Positions 25,221 to 33,946 of a stretch of DNA of 64,000 nucleotides are shown in pieces (within the stretch, counting starts at the first letter, position 1; each line of letters begins with the position of its first letter). The position numbers and the translations under genes were made by a program. The stretch spans positions 832,960 to 896,959 of the forward strand of contig JAVKEJ010000053.1 of NCBI GenBank assembly GCA_040221475.1. The letters run 5' to 3'. The notes beneath the pieces were generated by a model. The model searched no databases and had not been told where the DNA came from. It was given only the letters and a program-made list of their open reading frames with translations. The stretch is from WLXB01 sp040221475 (lineage in GTDB: Bacteria; Pseudomonadota; Alphaproteobacteria; Rhodospirillales; Rhodospirillaceae).

Positions 25221-25979
25221 TTAACCGCGCAGTACGTGATCCACCTGACCAATGGCCTGCAAAGCACTTTGCCCGGTGACAACCCGCACGGCTGCAACGG
25301 TAAAACTGAGATGCATGTCGATACCAGAGACCGTATAGGTTTTCTGATCTACAGCAGCCCGTACTTTATCAGCCGTTGTGAGTGGCGGCGGATCTTCAGG
25401 CTTAGAAGGCTTCGGATTCTTAGGCTCCATCACATCTGGCTCGGTCAGCAACGCGCCTATCGTTGGGCCGCCAACAATTCCAACAGGTGACGCTGACAAC
25501 CCGGCGTTGCTGATTTCCATAACCACATCTGCCAGTGCTGAATTGGCGGCCAGAACACCTGAACTTTTGCGGATATCCTCAAACGTATTGACGACGATCA
25601 GCGCCAGTTGACGGTGCATGCCGTGCGGTGGCGGTTCGATCAAAGCCTGGTCCAGGGCGGCGATAAACTGCTCTCCGGTTAAGAGCGCAGAGGTCGGCGC
25701 AGCAGCCTTGCCCCCTTGCCCGCCCTCATACCGTTTAACCTTGGTTTTGAGGTGATCGACCTCAGCAACAAGGCCCCCAATCGTGGCCTGGACTTGGGTC
25801 GTCATCAAATCGATGGGGATGCCGAGAATGGTAATTTTATCATTAAACGCATAGGCGGATTCTTCGTAGGTCTCGGCCACTTTATTCGGTGCGTGTGCGC
25901 CACGATGCTGCTCATCACGGGGCTTTTCTTCCTGCCATTGAACCTGCGTCACATTTGCGGGTTTTGTAATTTCTGACAT
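25221..25979 (-). CDS. Hypothetical protein with degenerate GGDEF-like domain
   Basis: The start is set at MSEITKPANVTQVQW (252 residues); a longer version begins at 26027. The N-terminal half has the segment NDKITILGIPIDLMTTQVQ and a helix (AEVDHLKTKVKRYEG). From about residue 105 the order of elements resembles a GGDEF domain: FIAALDQALIE, LALIVVNTFEDIRKSSGVLAANSAL, PVGIVGGPTIGALL in place of the GG(D/E)EF loop, KVRAAVDQ, and LSFTVAAVRVVTG near the end. The catalytic signature reads GGPTI, so no diguanylate cyclase activity is expected. The fold assignment is by eye. A Pro/Lys-rich insert separates the last two blocks. Confidence 0.6.
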   Translation of the reverse strand: MSEITKPANVTQVQWQEEKPRDEQHRGAHAPNKVAETYEESAYAFNDKITILGIPIDLMTTQVQATIGGLVAEVDHLKTKVKRYEGGQGGKAAAPTSALLTGEQFIAALDQALIEPPPHGMHRQLALIVVNTFEDIRKSSGVLAANSALADVVMEISNAGLSASPVGIVGGPTIGALLTEPDVMEPKNPKPSKPEDPPPLTTADKVRAAVDQKTYTVSGIDMHLSFTVAAVRVVTGQSALQAIGQVDHVLRG

Positions 25980-26103
25980 ATCTGAACCTAGACCAACCTC
26001 AAGCTGAAACCACCGCAGTTTCGACACTATAGCACTTCAGCTTGCGAACCGCAGGCCCCATGGGTACAGTGCGCCCCTTTTTCGGGCCAGGAGCCTGTGC
26101 GAG

Positions 26104-26595
26104 ATGAGTACTGCTGTTGTCGGGATTATAATGGGAAGCCAGTCTGACTGGTCGACCATGAGCCATGCCGCAGATATCCTGGATAAACTCGACATTCCCT
26201 ATGAGAAACGCATCGTTTCGGCGCACCGCACGCCTGATCGCCTGACTGAATATGCAAAAACGGCCCGGGATCGTGGTTTGAAGGTTATCATAGCCGGCGC
26301 TGGTGGCGCGGCTCATCTGCCCGGCATGACCGCAGCCATGACCCCTCTGCCGGTGCTGGGCGTGCCCGTAGAGAGCAAGGCCCTCAGCGGCATGGATAGC
26401 CTCCTGTCTATTGCCCAAATGCCTGGCGGTATTCCCGTCGGAACTCTGGCGATTGGCGTGCCCGGGGCAAAGAACGCCGCGCTGCTTTCAGCCGCTATTC
26501 TGGCGCTCGCTGATAACAACATTGCGGAACGCTTGGATGCCTGGCGGACGGCCCAAACAGATGCGGTGGCTGACGCCCCCTCTTCTAAAGCCTAG
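26104..26595 (+). CDS. purE: 5-(carboxyamino)imidazole ribonucleotide mutase (class I PurE)
   Basis: Converts N5-CAIR to CAIR in purine synthesis. Signature segments are IIMGSQSDWSTM, the EKRIVSAHRTPDR loop with its catalytic His, IAGAGGAAHLPGM, and GVPVESKALSGMDSLLSIAQMPGGIPV. Length 163 is normal. It is directly followed by purK (18 bp), the ATP-dependent partner, which confirms the class I type. Confidence 0.97.
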   Translation: MSTAVVGIIMGSQSDWSTMSHAADILDKLDIPYEKRIVSAHRTPDRLTEYAKTARDRGLKVIIAGAGGAAHLPGMTAAMTPLPVLGVPVESKALSGMDSLLSIAQMPGGIPVGTLAIGVPGAKNAALLSAAILALADNNIAERLDAWRTAQTDAVADAPSSKA

Positions 26596-26613
26596 CCCTA
26601 GGTTACGCACACG

Positions 26614-27723
26614 ATGGCTGATCGCGTATACCCCGGCGGCACGATAGGGATTCTTGGCGGCGGTCAGCTCGGGCGACTACTGGCCCTGGCTGCTGGGCGC
26701 ATGGGCTATCACGCTCACATTTATTGCCCTGAGCCGCAGTGCCCGGCCTCATTTGTGGCCCGCCATCACACCTGCGCGGCTTATGATGACACTGCCGCTC
26801 TGGATGCCTTCGCGGCACAAGTAGACGTGGCAACGTTTGAGTTTGAGAATGTCCCGGCAGAAACCGCTTTGCGCCTGGCCGATAAAGGCATCGTGCGGCC
26901 CTCATGGAAGGCCCTGGAGATCGCGCAAGACCGGGCCAGGGAGAAAACCTTCTTCACTGATATCGGCGCCGCTACAGCTCCCTGGAAGCCGATCCACAGC
27001 CTGGCGGACCTGCAAGCCGCACTCAAGATCATCGATACCCCGGCGATTTTGAAAACCACCCGCCTGGGCTATGACGGCAAAGGCCAGGTGCGGATCAACG
27101 ACAAAAGCGAAGCGGAAGCCGCTTGGGCGACCTTAACCGCAAATCAAACCGGTGTGCGCGGTCCCGAGCCGTTTGCCATCCTGGAAGGCTTTGTGAAGTT
27201 CACCAAAGAAATCTCGGTCATCGCAGCACGTGGCGTAGATGGTATCGTAGAGTGCTTTGAGCCGGTTGAGAACGTGCATAAAAACCACGTGTTGCACAGC
27301 ACAACGGCCCCCGCACAGTTGTCCTCAGCGACCGTCAAGACCGCCCTAAGCATCGCCGCGCGGGCAGCGGAAGCGCTGGATCTCGTCGGCATTGTGGCGG
27401 TTGAGATGTTCGTCACATCTTATGGCGGCGTGCTGGTCAATGAGATGGCCCCGCGCCCGCACAACTCTGGGCACTGGACCTTAGATGCCTGCTCCACGGA
27501 TCAATTCTCGCAGCTTCTTCGCGCGATCTGCGGCCTGCCTTTGGGCGACACCGAACGCCACTCAAACGCGGTGATGACGAACCTGTTGGGCGATGAGATT
27601 CTGGACCTGGATAAGTATTACGCTGACCCGGCGTATCAGGTTTATGTGTATGGAAAAACTGAGGCGCGCCCCGGCCGCAAGATGGGCCATGTCACGCGCC
27701 TCAGCAAAAAGAAGGCTGTTTAA
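26614..27723 (+). CDS. purK: 5-(carboxyamino)imidazole ribonucleotide synthase PurK
   Basis: ATP-grasp enzyme carboxylating AIR to N5-CAIR. It has an N-terminal GILGGGQLGRLLALAAGRMG, an ATP-grasp core with PAILKTTRLGYDGKGQ and EISVIAARG, and VEMFVTSYGGVLVNEMAPRPHNSGHWT with metal ligands. Length 369 is normal. A perfect 13-bp direct repeat (TTTAAACAGGCGT at 27719 and 27734) overlaps and follows the stop codon. Confidence 0.97.
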   Translation: MADRVYPGGTIGILGGGQLGRLLALAAGRMGYHAHIYCPEPQCPASFVARHHTCAAYDDTAALDAFAAQVDVATFEFENVPAETALRLADKGIVRPSWKALEIAQDRAREKTFFTDIGAATAPWKPIHSLADLQAALKIIDTPAILKTTRLGYDGKGQVRINDKSEAEAAWATLTANQTGVRGPEPFAILEGFVKFTKEISVIAARGVDGIVECFEPVENVHKNHVLHSTTAPAQLSSATVKTALSIAARAAEALDLVGIVAVEMFVTSYGGVLVNEMAPRPHNSGHWTLDACSTDQFSQLLRAICGLPLGDTERHSNAVMTNLLGDEILDLDKYYADPAYQVYVYGKTEARPGRKMGHVTRLSKKKAV

Positions 27724-27768
27724 ACAGGCGTCATTTAAACAGGCGTGGCCTAAAAAGTTGTCGCCGTT

Positions 27769-28293
27769 TTACTTATCGCCTGCAACCAACTCGAAGCCGA
27801 GCTGCTTGTAAATGAACGCGACATCGGCATTACCCCAGCGCTCAACGACCTTACCGTTTTCAAAACGATAGATATCAATGGCTGTGATTTCATAGGGCTG
27901 GCCGGTTGGCTCGATTCCTTCTATGGGCGTCGTAAAGCTGCTCTTGACGACTGTTCGCACGGTGACGAAGTCACCCGAGCACAGGATCAATTCATCTTCC
28001 AGGACACGCTCTGGATTGTTCTTCTTTGAGGCTTCCCACATCTTCGCCATGCTTGAAGATGGCACTAAAGACCCTGGCCCGCCGGCATCGTTGTTGTGGG
28101 AGATAATCTGGTCGGCATAGAACTCGCTGACACGCGAGGTATCGCGATCCATGAACAGCACTTTATGGATTTTGAGATAGGTGTTGAGATTTTCAGTTTG
28201 GCCATCGCAGTAAATCTGCACCTGGGCCTGCGCTGGAGCTATTGCGGCAAATGCTGCAAAGACGGTGGCAATAACAGTGAAACAAAAACGCAT
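27769..28293 (-). CDS. Exported SnoaL-like/NTF2-fold protein
   Basis: Signal peptide at residues 1-23 (TVIATVFAAFAAIAPAQA). The mature part has the SnoaL-type ester-cyclase layout: RVSEFYADQIISHNNDAG, a helix with MAKMWEASKKNNPE, GDFVTVRTVVKSSF, and YEITAIDIYRFENGKVVERWGNAD at the end. SnoaL-like proteins bind small hydrophobic molecules; with export to the periplasm a ligand-binding or hydrolytic role is possible, but the substrate is unknown. It stands at the edge of the accessory-type region. Confidence 0.8.
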   Translation of the reverse strand: MRFCFTVIATVFAAFAAIAPAQAQVQIYCDGQTENLNTYLKIHKVLFMDRDTSRVSEFYADQIISHNNDAGGPGSLVPSSSMAKMWEASKKNNPERVLEDELILCSGDFVTVRTVVKSSFTTPIEGIEPTGQPYEITAIDIYRFENGKVVERWGNADVAFIYKQLGFELVAGDK

Positions 28294-28653
28294 GATGGAG
28301 TGAACTCCCCTTTCTGTGGTGATGAAGCATCCTTCACTGCTGTCCGGCTCAACACAAGAGCGACTCCGACGAAATCATCACTGAATGGGGAGAGAACGAC
28401 CTGGAATCAAGCCGCGAGATTTATTGGTGGTGGCCTTGCCCGTGGGACAAGATTTTCTGTTGGGGCTCTCCCCTTGGTTCGAGCCCATGCACGACTGGTT
28501 CCGCCCAAACGAGCCTATGCACGTATGATCGCGGGAACGAGCCCAGGGAGCCGCCTCGGACCGCCCCCGAGGAACGAGCCCATGCACGAAGATTGTGCGA
28601 TTGAACACCTGGATTTAACTTGCAAATAACAATCTATCTTGTTATGCTTTGAT
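28294..28653. other. 360-bp non-coding region with short repeats
   Basis: No credible gene. It holds four copies, two or three complete, of the motif CGAGCCCATGCACG described separately, plus a small GC hairpin (CCTCGG / CCGAGG near 28555-28573). Apparent reading frames on both strands are repeat-derived. Confidence 0.5.
28480..28588. repeat. Four dispersed copies of a 14-bp motif
   Basis: CGAGCCCATGCACG occurs exactly at 28480-28493 and 28575-28588. A one-mismatch copy (CGAGCCTATGCACG) is at 28510-28523, and a truncated copy (CGAGCCCA) at 28538-28545. Spacing is 28-37 bp, too irregular for a CRISPR. Meaning unknown. Confidence 0.75.
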
Positions 28654-29115
28654 CTATTCCGTGAGCCCCAGCAAACGCCGCCGGGGTTTATCGCGGGTTT
28701 TGTAGATGTGACGGATCCAAGCCTGCATCGGCCAGGACAACCAGCCCGCATCAAATACAACATCGTCGATCAACAGCGACCGGTCGGGTGCGAGTTCTTG
28801 AATGGTCATGGTGTGGAGATAGCTTTTCATCGCCCCACCGCGCTCTGAGGTTTTCAGCACGTGCCGCTGGTCATCCCGTTCCAGCACCTCAATCCACCAC
28901 GGCATGGGCGGCATAAAGCCAAAGTGCGTGACCTGGACCTTGATGGATTGACCGGTTTCGAGGTTGCCCTCGGGAAACCCGTCATAAGACATCAGGCTGG
29001 CCATGGTTTCGGCCAAACATTTATAGGAAATGCAGCACGCCCAAAGTGTGTCTGCCCCAACATCGTAGGTATGCTGTGTCATGATGCGTCGCGGCACGTA
29101 ACCCCCGGTATCCAT
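28654..29115 (-). CDS. SRPBCC (START/polyketide cyclase-like) family protein
   Basis: 153-residue cytoplasmic protein of the helix-grip fold. The pattern is TQHTYDVGADTLWACCISYKC at the start, then GQSIKVQVTHFGFMPPMPWWIEVLERDD in the middle, and a C-terminal helix WLSWPMQAWIRHIYKTRD followed by a basic tail. Met12 (MTQHTYDV) is a plausible alternative start. Relatives bind lipids or aromatic polyketides; the ligand is unknown. Transcribed away from the adenylation gene, with a shared 225-bp control region. Confidence 0.75.
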   Translation of the reverse strand: MDTGGYVPRRIMTQHTYDVGADTLWACCISYKCLAETMASLMSYDGFPEGNLETGQSIKVQVTHFGFMPPMPWWIEVLERDDQRHVLKTSERGGAMKSYLHTMTIQELAPDRSLLIDDVVFDAGWLSWPMQAWIRHIYKTRDKPRRRLLGLTE

Positions 29116-29340
29116 TGCTTAATCATTCAGAACCAATGGCGTCTACTGCCCAGAGTTCTCAATATCGTTTTGACGCGATCTTGAAGTGCAGTTAAAACAC
29201 TCTTTAAAATAGAACGTCAATAGAATTCCTAATTTATTCTACCTATGATTGTTATTTCTATCTAGATGAACAGGACGCTGTATTTTAGAATGCCGCCGCC
29301 GCAAGCTGCATTCACCTCTGGTTGAAGATGGACTGTCCGC

Positions 29341-30951
29341 GTGCAACTCATTCCTCCTGACCTGGCTGACCGAACGGATGTAAGTGTCCGATGGCTCAGC
29401 GGTGCCAAGGTGACTGAGGTGACAGGGCAAGATCTTACCGCTGATGTTGAAACCCAAAAAACCCTGCTGGCAGAGATAGGCGTAACCGCGCGCAGCAAGG
29501 TCGGACTGCAGGGTGAAAACTCGTATCTGTGGATGGTGACGGACCTGGCCCTGGCCGAATTGAACGCCGTCTCTGTTGTGTTTCCGCCTGAATTTAACAA
29601 CCGTAAAGTTGATGACCTGATCAAAGACTATGGCCTGGTTTTTTACGTGGCGTCTGACGCCGGACCAGAGGCTTTGACGCAACAGGTATCAGGGCGAAAT
29701 GACGCTAGCGTGCTGGGACACCTAACCCCGGGCCAGCATAAAGCGCGCACTGTTGAAAATGATCCTTACCCCGTAACAGATGACGACCATTCCTTTGTGT
29801 TTTCATCGGGCACCAGCGGCGCCTTCAAAGGCATGGTGATTTCCAAATTGGGCGTGCAGGATCAACTCAAAACCTTTTGTGAGGCCATGGCCGTTTCCGC
29901 CTCGGATCACCTGTTATTGTTTATGCCCTTTTCCTCTTACCAGAACCGGTCGCTGTATTACGGGGCCTTGGCCTATGACGTCGAAATTGCTGTCGTGCCC
30001 GCGACACAATTGATGGACGGACTTAAGAAATTTCAGCCAACGTTTTTGGTTGCCCCGCCAATTTTTTATGAAGCCGTTGAAAAAAGCATCCGCGCGGGGA
30101 TAAAGGCCCAATCCGGTTTTGTCCGCGCTGTTTTGTCGGCGCTGACCCACACGGCAAATGCGTTGCGCCCCATCGCGGGAGGAACGCTTTCAAACGCCAT
30201 TTTGAAACGCCTCTACGGTGCCGCTCATAATGTGTTTGGCGGACAGATGCGCGTGCTGGTCACCGGCATGGCAAAAATCGGCACCTCGACCTTGCGCTTT
30301 TATCAGTCGCTTGGCTTGCCTGTGTTGCAAGTGTACGGCCTGACGGAATGTGGTGTGGTCTGTGTCAACCGGCCCGGCGATAACAGCATCGGAACCGTGG
30401 GCAAACCCCTGCCGAACAACACGGTTTCTATTGCTGAGGACGGTGAGATTTTTGTGCGCAAGCCTGCGCCACAGACCAGCCGCTTCTTCCATTTTGAAGC
30501 GACGACGGAAGACACGCGCTACGAAGATGGCGGCGTTTATACGGGCGACCTTGGCCACCTGGCCAGTGATGGCACACTCACTTTGGTGGGCCGCAAGAAA
30601 TCAACCATTGTCGGGCATACCGGCGTCAAAGTGCAGCCTGAACCTCTTGAAAAAACGCTGGAAGAACACAGTCTGATCACAACAGCCGTGTTGGTCGGAT
30701 TAGAGGGCGGCCGGACGCTGGGTGTGGTGCTGCAATCGCCCAAGATGCTGCAAGACCAGGACCGCCAAAGTTTAGAACAAACGGCAAAGAGCATTGTTGA
30801 GGCCGGCGCGGCTTCGTTCAAAAACCATCTCGTCTTTGCGCACACTGCAGAAGATTTTACAACAGACAACGGCCTGCTGACGCGCAATCTAAAAATCAAC
30901 AGAAGCGCGGTGCAGAAAACGTTTTTCCCTCAAAGCAACATGGCGTCCTGA
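29341..30951 (+). CDS. AMP-forming adenylation protein (ANL family, stand-alone)
   Basis: Starts at GTG (29341). 536 residues with adenylation motifs: the phosphate loop SFVFSSGTSGAFKG (151-164), VYGLTECG (331-338), YTGDLGHL (400-407), GRKKSTIVGHTGVKV, and the catalytic lysine in NLKINR (K518). The P-loop ends in K, as in functional enzymes. It ends with TGATG overlapping the next gene, which carries a carrier and condensation domain, so it most likely loads that carrier. The substrate (amino or carboxylic acid) cannot be read by eye; no obvious amine-binding Asp of amino-acid A-domains was located. Confidence 0.85.
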   Translation: MQLIPPDLADRTDVSVRWLSGAKVTEVTGQDLTADVETQKTLLAEIGVTARSKVGLQGENSYLWMVTDLALAELNAVSVVFPPEFNNRKVDDLIKDYGLVFYVASDAGPEALTQQVSGRNDASVLGHLTPGQHKARTVENDPYPVTDDDHSFVFSSGTSGAFKGMVISKLGVQDQLKTFCEAMAVSASDHLLLFMPFSSYQNRSLYYGALAYDVEIAVVPATQLMDGLKKFQPTFLVAPPIFYEAVEKSIRAGIKAQSGFVRAVLSALTHTANALRPIAGGTLSNAILKRLYGAAHNVFGGQMRVLVTGMAKIGTSTLRFYQSLGLPVLQVYGLTECGVVCVNRPGDNSIGTVGKPLPNNTVSIAEDGEIFVRKPAPQTSRFFHFEATTEDTRYEDGGVYTGDLGHLASDGTLTLVGRKKSTIVGHTGVKVQPEPLEKTLEEHSLITTAVLVGLEGGRTLGVVLQSPKMLQDQDRQSLEQTAKSIVEAGAASFKNHLVFAHTAEDFTTDNGLLTRNLKINRSAVQKTFFPQSNMAS

Positions 30952-32534
30952 TGTTTAAATTTTTTCGCCGCAACGCCAAATCACACCCAGCCCCTGAGGC
31001 TGTGCGCGAGGTTTTTGAGCAGGTGCTAGACCTCAACGGAATCGACGCCGATGCCAATTTTTTCGAGCTGGGCGGGGATTCCATGATGGCCACCATTGTC
31101 GCCACCAGCCTGGAAGAACGCGGACACACGATTCCGTCAACAGCCGTGTTTGATCATCCGACGATTGCCTCGCTGGTCACCTTTATTCAGAGCGGGGGTG
31201 CGACTCCGTCTGCGAGAGACGCCCGCACCATCACGCTACAGCCCCGCACACCCACTGGCCCGACACGCTTGCGCGCCTCACTGTTGCAAGAACGGCTGTG
31301 GCCCTACGAGCGTAACCCAGACCCCAAACGCTTTCAGTTGCGCGGCGAAGGCGCGGCGCGGTTGTGTGGTCCGCTTGACATTGAGGCTCTGGACTACAGT
31401 CTGCGTGCGTTAGCCCAGCGCCATGAAGTTTTGCGTACGTCTTTTCTGGAAGATGACGGCTCTGTGTTTGTTGACATCCAACCGACAGCAAACATAACGC
31501 TTGAACACAAAGCAGCGGCCGGGGCGACGTTGGACGAACGTCGCGCGCAGGCCGCCCAACTGACGTCAGAGATTACGTCTCAAGTCTTTGACTTGAGTCA
31601 CCCCCCGCCGATGCGCTGTGCGCTGATTAAGATTGATGACAACGAGCATGTGCTGGCGGTGTCCACGCATCATATCATCAGCGACGGCTGGTCTATGGGG
31701 TTGCTGGTCAACGAACTGGCCACCACGTATAACGCCCGCGTTGCTGGTGAAACGCCCGCGTTGCCAGAGTTGGCCTACCAGTTTGCCGACTATGCCGCGT
31801 GGCACCGGGCATGGCTGGAGTCTGATGCCGGCCTAGCCTCCAAAGTGTTTTGGCGCGATTATCTCAAGGGGCTGCCGCCCGCGCTCGACATTCCTCTGCC
31901 CGCGGATCAGCCGCGACAAAGCGTTTTTAATTTCCCGGTCCGGCGGACGGTGGTTGAGATTCCGGCTGACATACAACAGGCGCTCAAATCCGTGGCAAAG
32001 ACTCATCAGACATCCGTGCACGCGGTGTTTCTGGCGGTTGTCCTCTCGGCCCTCAAGAAACTCAGCGACGTGGATGATCTTCCGATCGGCATTATGCATG
32101 CCAATCGCGCAGCGGCGGGGACGCAAAACCTGATTGGTTTTTTTTCCACACTCGTGCTGTTGCGGTTTACGTACGCTCAGAAAACCCCAACGCTCACAGA
32201 GCTGATCAAACAGGTTCACGCGGCAACCCGCGCGGTTGACCCCCATGTGGGCGTGCCCATCGGGGCGCTGATGGACGATGGCATAGTGGATACCCTGCCG
32301 CGTATTTTTGTCGACTCGGTGCCGCGCCCGGCTCTGCCCGAGATGACGGATCTGACCGTCGAGGATTTTCCCTTCGAACATCCCCCGCTGTTTGCCGTGG
32401 CCGACATTGCGGTGTTTCTGTTTGAGCGCGGACCGTCATTGAGTTGCATTGTCGGCACCAACGCAGACATGTTCTCGGATGCGGCAGCGGCGCGCCTGAG
32501 CGCAGCTCTAACAGAAAATCTGCAGCGCCTCTAA
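30951..32534 (+). CDS. Carrier protein-condensation didomain NRPS protein
   Basis: 527 residues. Residues 8-80 form a peptidyl/acyl carrier with the phosphopantetheine site FFELGGDSMMAT (Ser44). After a short linker, a condensation domain spans about 105-525, with the active-site motif HHIISDGWSMG (H240, H241, D245, G246) and IGIMHANRA / NLIGFFSTLVLLR, the later C-domain core. No adenylation or thioesterase domain is present. The ATG overlaps the stop of the adenylation gene. The pair forms a minimal A / T-C module that could condense an activated acid with an amine, or transfer to an acceptor in trans. Confidence 0.87.
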   Translation: MFKFFRRNAKSHPAPEAVREVFEQVLDLNGIDADANFFELGGDSMMATIVATSLEERGHTIPSTAVFDHPTIASLVTFIQSGGATPSARDARTITLQPRTPTGPTRLRASLLQERLWPYERNPDPKRFQLRGEGAARLCGPLDIEALDYSLRALAQRHEVLRTSFLEDDGSVFVDIQPTANITLEHKAAAGATLDERRAQAAQLTSEITSQVFDLSHPPPMRCALIKIDDNEHVLAVSTHHIISDGWSMGLLVNELATTYNARVAGETPALPELAYQFADYAAWHRAWLESDAGLASKVFWRDYLKGLPPALDIPLPADQPRQSVFNFPVRRTVVEIPADIQQALKSVAKTHQTSVHAVFLAVVLSALKKLSDVDDLPIGIMHANRAAAGTQNLIGFFSTLVLLRFTYAQKTPTLTELIKQVHAATRAVDPHVGVPIGALMDDGIVDTLPRIFVDSVPRPALPEMTDLTVEDFPFEHPPLFAVADIAVFLFERGPSLSCIVGTNADMFSDAAAARLSAALTENLQRL

Positions 32535-32639
32535 GCGGCCTGAGCGGCCCGCACACCTGTGCCGGATGCTTGCCCCGCCTGCTGTCTCCTGGTACCACCG
32601 AGAGCTTGGTTTTGAGGTCCACCGCTGAGGAGTTTTGTC

Positions 32640-33839
32640 ATGCCCGGTCCACTAGACGGCATTAAGGTTCTTGAACTCACGGCCGTGGTCTTAGGCCCTT
32701 GGGCGTGCCAGATGCTGGGCGACATGGGCGCCGACGTGATCAAAATTGAAGCCCCCTATGGTGACAGCAACAGAAGCTTAGGCGCGGTGCGCACGACCCC
32801 GGGCATGGCCGCGCTGTATCTGACCGTCAATCGCAACAAGCGCAGCCTGGTGCTGGATCTGAAAAAACCTGAAGCCCGTGCCGCACTGCTTGAATTGGTC
32901 AAAACAGCCGACGTGCTGGTGCACAACAATCGACCGCAGGTGATGGATAAACTGAAGCTGGACTACGACACCCTGAAAGACATCAATCCCAAGCTGATTT
33001 ATTGCGGCTCCTATGGCTACGCTAAAGACGGTCCTTATGGATCGAAAGGCGCGCTGGATGATTCCATTCAGGCGGCATCGGGCATCGCCATGCTGAACAA
33101 AATGGTTCTGGGCGAACCCCGTTATCTGCCAACGATTGTGTGTGACAAAACAACGGCCATGGCGGTGGTGCAAGCGGTGCTGGCGGCCTTGTTTCATCGC
33201 GAGCGCACAGGCCGGGGGCAATCTATTGAAGTGCCGATGTTTGAAACCATGGTGTCTTACGTGATGGCCGAACATTTATGGGGCACCTGCTTTGAGCCCC
33301 CCATGGGACCGCCCGGTTACGTGCGCCTGATGAGTGAAGAACGTAAACCCTATCCCACCAAAGATGGCTACATCGCAATTTTGCCCTATCTGGATGCGCA
33401 TTGGGACACCTTCTGCAAACTGGCGGGGCGCGAAGAGTTGTTGGACGATCCACGCTTTAAAACGCTGGCGGACCGGGTCGGCAATATTGATCAGACCTAC
33501 CAGGAAACCGGCAAAACCATGCTGAGCAAAACCACAAAAGAGTGGATGGATATTTTCGGCGAAACCAGCGTGCCGACCATTGTGGTGAACAGCCTGGAAG
33601 ATTTGATTGAAGACGAGCATTTAAAAGCGACGGGCTTCTGGAAAACCATTGAGCACCCAAGCGAAGGCACGCTGCGCACGCCGGCTTTCCCCATCACCTT
33701 CTCGGATTCCCCCGCAGATATTCGCCGTCATCAGCCAAGACTGGGAGAACACACTCAGGAAATTCTGGCGGAAGCCGGGCTTGATCAGGCGACCATTGAC
33801 GCCATGATTGCCAGCGGCGCGACCAAGACGGCAGACTAG
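32640..33839 (+). CDS. CaiB/BaiF-type CoA transferase (family III)
   Basis: 399 residues. N-terminal GIKVLELTAVVLGPWACQMLGDMGADVIKIE and the catalytic-Asp region GSKGALDDSIQAASGIA are characteristic, as are RTGRGQSIEVPMFETM and a C-terminal GEHTQEIL. Transfers CoA between carboxylates in known relatives. It follows the NRPS-like pair by 105 bp on the same strand and may supply or recycle a CoA thioester for it; this is inference. Confidence 0.9.
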   Translation: MPGPLDGIKVLELTAVVLGPWACQMLGDMGADVIKIEAPYGDSNRSLGAVRTTPGMAALYLTVNRNKRSLVLDLKKPEARAALLELVKTADVLVHNNRPQVMDKLKLDYDTLKDINPKLIYCGSYGYAKDGPYGSKGALDDSIQAASGIAMLNKMVLGEPRYLPTIVCDKTTAMAVVQAVLAALFHRERTGRGQSIEVPMFETMVSYVMAEHLWGTCFEPPMGPPGYVRLMSEERKPYPTKDGYIAILPYLDAHWDTFCKLAGREELLDDPRFKTLADRVGNIDQTYQETGKTMLSKTTKEWMDIFGETSVPTIVVNSLEDLIEDEHLKATGFWKTIEHPSEGTLRTPAFPITFSDSPADIRRHQPRLGEHTQEILAEAGLDQATIDAMIASGATKTAD

Positions 33840-33946
33840 GGGACGAACGCGGTAAACATCGCCCCCTTCTCTCTGCCCCTCAACTGCTCTACTATCAGTC
33901 CAGAGCTTACTTACACTCACCGCATACTGAATTTAGGGGACGGACC

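Noticed and set aside
28470..28500. tRNA-like T-arm (GGTTCGAGCCC)
   Set aside because: No matching acceptor, anticodon or D stems could be built around it; it belongs to the repeated motif.
28378..28763. Short frames on the minus strand over the repeat region
   Set aside because: They consist largely of the translated 14-bp repeat and have no ribosome-binding site.
29741..30900. Horizontal transfer of the NRPS region
   Set aside because: Codon use and GC look like the neighbours, and no integrase, tRNA or IS border was found.
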